This document shows, one piece after another, positions 59,989 through 64,000 of a stretch of DNA of 64,000 nt (position 1 is its first letter; every line of letters begins with the position of its first letter). Location of the stretch: NCBI RefSeq assembly GCF_001428745.1, contig NZ_LMIO01000001.1, positions 54,733-118,732 on the forward strand, read 5' to 3'. Both the position numbers and the translations under genes were made by a program. This DNA comes from Leifsonia sp. Root227. Its GTDB lineage: Bacteria; Actinomycetota; Actinomycetes; Actinomycetales; Microbacteriaceae. The notes below the pieces were generated by a model. The model did not search any database. It saw only the letters and a list, made by a program, of their open reading frames with translations, and was not told the origin of the DNA.

Positions 59989-61400
59989 CCCAGCCGGAAG
60001 GTGGAGCGGGGGATGTCGTCGACGAGGCGGTGCGCGATGGCGAACGCGTCCTCCTCCGCGAGCTGGTGGGTGACGACGAGGGAGGAGAGGAACGACGCAT
60101 CCACCCGGCGGGACATGTCGTGCCTGGCCGGGATGGAGCAGAACGCCCTGGTGTCGTCGATGAAGCCGCTGGTCTTCGTGAAACCGGCGCTGTCCGTGAT
60201 CGCCTGGCGGTAGCGCAGGATCGCGGCTGGGGTGTCGATGAACCACCACGGCGCACCCGCGTACACGCTCGGGTAGAAGCCGGCGAGCGGCGCGATCTCG
60301 CGCGAGAACGTCGTCTCGTCCACCGTGAACAGCACGATCCTGAACGTCGAGCTCGTGCCGAAGTCGCGCAGGATGGGCGTGAGCGGCACAGTGAAACCGC
60401 CCACCGCCGGAAGGTCGTGGCCGGTGTCCGGCCCGAACGCGTCGAACGTCGGACGGTGGTGGTTGCGGATGACCCCGGGGTGCAGCTGCATCACCAGGCC
60501 GTCGTCCGCCGCCATCTCTGCCAGCCGGTAGAGCATGTTGCGCCGGTAGGCGACGGCCTCCGCCGCGGTCAGGCTGCCGTCGATGGCGGCCAGGTGGATG
60601 CGCGACGCCTCCGCCTCGGAGAGCGGATCGCTTCCCGCGTCGATCACACCAGTGTCCGTCGCGGTGCCTCCCGCGGCGATGAACGCCTGGCGGCGCGCGC
60701 GCAGGGCGGAGAGGAGGCCGGGGTAGGTGGAGGTGTCGATGTCGGCGCGGGCGGCCAGCGCGTCCAGCTTGCCCCGCCAGGTGGGCTCGTCCGGGTGCAT
60801 GTACCTGTCGGCGCGGAAGGTGGGGACGACGCGGCCGGTGAAGGTCGGGTCGTCGCGGAGGCGCTGGTGGGCGGACAGGTCGTCCGCCGGGTCGTCCGTG
60901 GTCGCGAGCACCGAGATGCGGAACCGGTCGAACAGCGCGCGCGGACGGAACTCCGGGCGGGTCAGCGTCTCGGCGAGCTGGTCGTAGAGGGCGTCCGCGC
61001 TCGCGGCGGACGGCTGCTCGGTGAGCCCGAACACCTCGCTGAACTCCGATTCGAACCAGAAGCGCACCGGGGTGCCGAGGAAGACGTCCCAGTTCTCGCA
61101 CAGGCGACGCCAGATCTCCCTGCCGGAGGCGGTCGGTGCCGCGCCGTCGCGGGAGAGGCCCAGCTCGTCCAAGGGGACGCCGACCGCGTGCAGCATCCGC
61201 GTCACGTAGTGGTCCGGCGTGATGAGGAGCGCCGACGGGTCTCCGAACGGCTCGTCGTCGGCGAGCATCGCGGCAGGCACGTGGCCGTGCGGCGACACGA
61301 TCGGAGCGTCTGCGACCGCCGCGTGCAGGCGCCTGGCCAGGTCGCGCTCCGCCGGGTCGGCGGGGAACAGGCGGTCTGGATGCGGGGCGAGCGTGGTCAT
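59985..61400 (-). CDS. uxaC: Glucuronate isomerase
   Basis: 471 aa, usual length for the family. Identified by SPHGHVPAAMLADDEPF (metal-binding His), RPTFDAFGPDTGHDLPAVGGF, and SREIAPLAGFYPSVYAGAPWWFIDTPAAILRYRQAITD. It converts D-glucuronate to D-fructuronate and D-galacturonate to D-tagaturonate, the entry step of hexuronate breakdown. Transcribed after the LacI gene, 10 bp away, and opposite the ABC importer; no uxaB or uxuA is visible, so the rest of the pathway lies beyond the window or elsewhere. Confidence 0.95.
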   Translation of the reverse strand: MTTLAPHPDRLFPADPAERDLARRLHAAVADAPIVSPHGHVPAAMLADDEPFGDPSALLITPDHYVTRMLHAVGVPLDELGLSRDGAAPTASGREIWRRLCENWDVFLGTPVRFWFESEFSEVFGLTEQPSAASADALYDQLAETLTRPEFRPRALFDRFRISVLATTDDPADDLSAHQRLRDDPTFTGRVVPTFRADRYMHPDEPTWRGKLDALAARADIDTSTYPGLLSALRARRQAFIAAGGTATDTGVIDAGSDPLSEAEASRIHLAAIDGSLTAAEAVAYRRNMLYRLAEMAADDGLVMQLHPGVIRNHHRPTFDAFGPDTGHDLPAVGGFTVPLTPILRDFGTSSTFRIVLFTVDETTFSREIAPLAGFYPSVYAGAPWWFIDTPAAILRYRQAITDSAGFTKTSGFIDDTRAFCSIPARHDMSRRVDASFLSSLVVTHQLAEEDAFAIAHRLVDDIPRSTFRLG

Positions 61401-61410
61401 CGGCGTCCTT

Positions 61411-62430
61411 TCAGTTCCGCGCGGGCCCGGTGGAGGACCGCACGGTGAGGTGGGTGGGGAGGGTGGCGCCCTGGCGCATCCCGAGCGTGCTCTGGTCGTC
61501 GAGCCTGGCGAGCAGCATCGACACGGCCGTGCGCCCCGCCTGCTCGATCGGAGCGGTGAGGGTGGTGAGCGGCGGGTTGCAGAAGTCGGCGCCGAAGATG
61601 TCGTCGCAGCCGACGATGCTCACGTCGCCCGGCACATCGACGCCGCGCTCGCGGAAGCGGGCGAGCATCCCGATGGCCAGGAGGTCGTTGAAGGCGATGC
61701 AGGCGGTGACGCCCGCGTGCAGCACGGCGTCCGCAGCAGCGGCGCCAGCGTACTGACGGGGCGAGAACGGGCCGAGTCTGGTGGCCGTGACGCCGTAGCG
61801 CTCCGCCGCCCGCACCATCGCCCGCCAGCGGCCCTCGTTCGACCACGACGTCTCCGGGCCGGAGGCGTAGCAGAGCTGGGTGTGGCCGAGGGAGACGAGG
61901 TGGCCGACGGCCTGCTCGATGCCGCTCGGGGTGTCGATGAAGATGTGCGGGACGCCGCGGGTCTGCCGGTTGATGGCGACCAGCGGGATCTCCTGAGCCA
62001 GCGTGGTCAGCCGTCGGTCGGTGAGTCGGGAAGCGGCGAGGATGGCGCCGTCGAAGGAGCGCCGGAGCTTGTGCAGCATCCCGTCCTCCAGCTCGTCGGA
62101 CTCCTCGGTGTCGACCAGGATCTGGGTGTAGCCGGCGGCCTTCAGCTGCTGCTGGGTGCCGCGGATGATGCCGAAGTAGAACGGGTTGGTCACGTCGGAG
62201 ACGAGCACGGCGATGGCGCGCGTCTTTCCGCTGGTGAGCGCCCTGGCCTGCGAGTTGGGAACGTAGTTGAGTTCGCGGGCTGCCTGCTCGATGCGCTCGC
62301 GGGTGATGGCGTTCACCCGGCCGGGATTCGAGAGGGCGCGCGAGACCGTCGAGGTGGCGACGCCGCTGGCCGCCGCCACGTCTGCGAGGGTGGCTGGGCG
62401 ATCCGACCCCGCTCCGGCGAGAGGTTGCAT
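61411..62430 (-). CDS. LacI-family regulator of the uronate locus
   Basis: 339 aa, ATG at 62430. LacI HTH (about 14-60: VAAASGVATSTVSRALSNPGRVNAIT) and hinge YVPNSQARALTSG; sensor domain with VSIVGCDDIFGADFCNPPLTTLTAP. It precedes uxaC in a two-gene unit and is divergent from the ABC transporter genes, with a GCAATCGGTTGC operator in between. It probably represses both directions until a uronate or oligosaccharide is present. Confidence 0.92.
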   Translation of the reverse strand: MQPLAGAGSDRPATLADVAAASGVATSTVSRALSNPGRVNAITRERIEQAARELNYVPNSQARALTSGKTRAIAVLVSDVTNPFYFGIIRGTQQQLKAAGYTQILVDTEESDELEDGMLHKLRRSFDGAILAASRLTDRRLTTLAQEIPLVAINRQTRGVPHIFIDTPSGIEQAVGHLVSLGHTQLCYASGPETSWSNEGRWRAMVRAAERYGVTATRLGPFSPRQYAGAAAADAVLHAGVTACIAFNDLLAIGMLARFRERGVDVPGDVSIVGCDDIFGADFCNPPLTTLTAPIEQAGRTAVSMLLARLDDQSTLGMRQGATLPTHLTVRSSTGPARN

Positions 62431-62462
62431 GACGACATCTCAGCACACGATGGCAAATTATG

Positions 62463-62474
62463 GCAATCGGTTGC
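62463..62474. promoter_or_regulatory. LacI-family operator of the uronate locus
   Basis: GCAATCGGTTGC, symmetric at 10 of 12 positions with a central CG and GCAA/TTGC ends, overlapping the -35 element of the importer promoter. Confidence 0.7.
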
Positions 62475-62500
62475 ACCATCCTTGCCGCGCTGCTTAGAGT
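62471..62500 (+). promoter_or_regulatory. Promoter of the sugar importer genes
   Basis: TTGCAC at 62471-62476, 18-nt spacer, TAGAGT at 62495-62500, about 70 bp upstream of the binding-protein ATG. The overlap with the LacI operator makes repression straightforward. Confidence 0.6.
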
Positions 62501-62573
62501 CCTCAGCAACCATCCTCCATGCACCAGCTGAGGGTGCTGACACTCACGTCCCTGTCTCAAAGGAGAGTCACGA

Positions 62574-63932
62574 ATGAGATCTCGCATCGCGCTCGGCGCG
62601 GTCGCCGGCCTGGCCGTCATCGGCCTGGCATTGAGCGGCTGCTCCTCGTCGGGGAGCACCGGCTCCTCCACCTCCGGGAAGGTCGACGGCAAGGGCAAGA
62701 CCCTCGACGTCATGATCGCGGCCAACTCGCTCTACCCCACCGAACAGCAGCAGTGGTTCAAGGATGTGTCCGCCCAGTTCCAGAAGGAGACGGGCGCGAC
62801 GGTCAAGTTCGAGACCTTCGCATCCGCCAACGACGAGCTGACCAAGATCCAAACCTCGGTGCTCAGCGGCCAGGGTCCGGACATCTACGACCTCGGCACC
62901 ACCTTCACCCCCACCGCGTACTCCACCGGAGCGTTCGTGAAGCTCACGGACGACGACTGGAAGAAGGTCGGCGGCCGTGACAGGTTCGTACCCGCGACGC
63001 TCGGCATCTCCGGGCCGGACGAGAAGAACGAGGTGGGCATCCCCTTCCTCAGCCGTCCGTTCGTGATGGCGTACAACAAGGACCTGCTGAAGGCCGCAGG
63101 CATCGACAAGCCGGCCGACACCTGGGATGGGCTCGCCGACCAGGCGAAGAAGCTCACCTCCGGAGACGTGCACGGAATGGCCGTCGCGTACGCGGACAGC
63201 TTCGACCCCTGGAAGTTCGTCTGGGCGATGGCGATGCAGCAGGGCAACACCATCCTGGATCTGAAGAGCAAGAAGGCCACGATCGACGACGACGCCGTGA
63301 AGAAGGCGTATGAGACGTACTTCGGCTGGCTCACCGACGACAAGGTGGTCGACCCCGCCGCGATCGGCTGGAAGAACGCCAACGCCGTCGCCGCCTTCGC
63401 GGACGGCAAGGCAGCGTTCCTGCCGATGGTGTCCTCGTCGTCGCAGGTCTCGCTCGACAAGTCCAGCGTGGCAGGCAAGTACGGCTACGCCGTGATGCCG
63501 ACCATCCCGCCGGGGGAGACCAAGCTCCCGAGCGACGGCAAGGCCGCCGCGACGATCATCTCCGGCGACAACATGGTCGTGGCGAAGTACTCCAAGAACC
63601 AGGACCTCGCCTTCGCCCTCGTCAAGATGCTCACCAGCACCGACAACCAGGTGAAGTACACCAAGACGTTCGGCGACCTGCCGACCAACGCCGATGCCGC
63701 CAAGCAGATCGAGAGCGGCAACGAGCTCATCGCTCCGATCCTCGACGCGGGCACGAAGGCGTACGGCACCCCGTTCAGCGGCGCGTGGGGTGACACGCAG
63801 CTCGCCCTGGTGAACGTGGTGGTGCAGTCCATCCCGTCGCTGTCGAACGGGTCGGTGTCGTCCTCCGATCTCGAGGCCAAGCTCAAGACGGCGCAGGACA
63901 CCGCGCAGAGCTCGCTGAACAAGGCCAAGTAG
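62574..63932 (+). CDS. Sugar ABC transporter substrate-binding lipoprotein
   Basis: 452 aa, ATG with AAAGGAGAG 7 nt upstream. Signal peptide with lipobox LSGC (Cys about 22), Ser/Gly linker, then the type 1 SBP fold: VMIAANSLYPTEQQQWFKDVSAQFQKETG, VLSGQGPDIYDLG, FLSRPFVMAYNKDLLKAAGI. It captures a carbohydrate for the permeases encoded downstream. Proximity to uxaC suggests a uronate or uronate-containing oligosaccharide, by inference only. Confidence 0.92.
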   Translation: MRSRIALGAVAGLAVIGLALSGCSSSGSTGSSTSGKVDGKGKTLDVMIAANSLYPTEQQQWFKDVSAQFQKETGATVKFETFASANDELTKIQTSVLSGQGPDIYDLGTTFTPTAYSTGAFVKLTDDDWKKVGGRDRFVPATLGISGPDEKNEVGIPFLSRPFVMAYNKDLLKAAGIDKPADTWDGLADQAKKLTSGDVHGMAVAYADSFDPWKFVWAMAMQQGNTILDLKSKKATIDDDAVKKAYETYFGWLTDDKVVDPAAIGWKNANAVAAFADGKAAFLPMVSSSSQVSLDKSSVAGKYGYAVMPTIPPGETKLPSDGKAAATIISGDNMVVAKYSKNQDLAFALVKMLTSTDNQVKYTKTFGDLPTNADAAKQIESGNELIAPILDAGTKAYGTPFSGAWGDTQLALVNVVVQSIPSLSNGSVSSSDLEAKLKTAQDTAQSSLNKAK

Positions 63933-63944
63933 CCGGAACCGATC

Positions 63945-64000
63945 ATGTCCAACCCCACCCTGGCCGCGCCGGAAGGCGCGACCGGCCACGAGAGCGGCTC
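63945..64000 (+). CDS. Start of the next gene, probably an ABC permease, cut by the window
   Basis: Only 18 codons are visible (MSNPTLAAPEGATGHESGS-like polar N-terminus), starting 12 bp after the binding-protein stop. A polar N-terminus before the first helix is normal for CUT1 MalF-type permeases, and position makes that the expected gene; the sequence itself does not prove it. Confidence 0.45.
   Translation, partial: MSNPTLAAPEGATGHESG

Overview
The window is high-GC DNA (about two-thirds G+C by eye) from an actinobacterium, most likely a Microbacteriaceae member of the Leifsonia type. This placement is inference. It rests on the HtaA/HmuTUV haem cluster, LAxTG surface-anchoring signals, SigJ/ECF41-type promoters, many GTG starts, leaderless TANNNT-start arrangements, and the absence of outer-membrane functions. 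It reads as ordinary chromosome: one tRNA gene, no rRNA, no CRISPR, no transposase, no prophage.

Layout. 1-5.3 kb: haem acquisition (5'-truncated HtaA surface protein, then hmuT-hmuU-hmuV) and a small membrane protein. 5.2-7.4 kb: a GNAT, an orphan beta-class DNA methyltransferase and a PAP2 phosphatase. 7.5-13.6 kb: a minus-strand oligosaccharide operon (binding protein, two permeases, GH1 beta-glucosidase, LacI regulator) behind a sigma-70 promoter with two perfect TGAGAGCGCTCTCA operators. 13.8-14.0 kb: an unexplained array of five 16-bp palindromes with a 40-41 bp period. 14-21 kb: an MFS exporter, two secreted lipoproteins (TIG-amidase, VanY-like peptidase), two small genes, and an ECF sigma factor fused to a zinc-finger, membrane and extracellular module. 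21-29.5 kb: housekeeping genes (pgm, pheA, lipid kinase, serS, HAD phosphatase), an LCP cell-wall ligase and tRNA-Ser(UGA). 29.6-38.7 kb: accessory metabolism and regulation (flavin reductase, two paralogous HD hydrolases flanking an MDR reductase and a GlxA-type regulator, nucleotide kinase-like P-loop protein, hemerythrin, MFS/LysR pair, second LCP protein). 38.9-43.7 kb: SRPBCC protein, ice-binding surface protein, esterase, AraC regulator. 44-52.6 kb: arylsulfatase, two TetR-controlled units with palindromic operators, GNAT, CPBP protease, sugar-efflux-type MFS. 52.7-60 kb: a CtpE-like P-type ATPase, a TetR/MFS drug-export unit, an ECF41-like gene lacking sigma region 2 opposite an NAD(P)-binding epimerase, and a DUF1697 protein. 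60-64 kb: uronate utilisation (uxaC and LacI regulator, divergent from an ABC sugar importer cut by the window end).

The most interesting locus is 57.9-59.4 kb. Two divergent promoters match the ECF41/SigJ consensus exactly (TGTCACA-N16-CGTC on both strands). The sigma-like protein made from one of them keeps sigma-4 and SnoaL but has lost the sigma-2 domain needed to open that promoter. Other points to follow up are the single-polypeptide sigma/zinc-finger/membrane sensor at 19.2 kb, the palindrome array at 13.8 kb, and the duplicated HD-hydrolase locus around a GlxA regulator.
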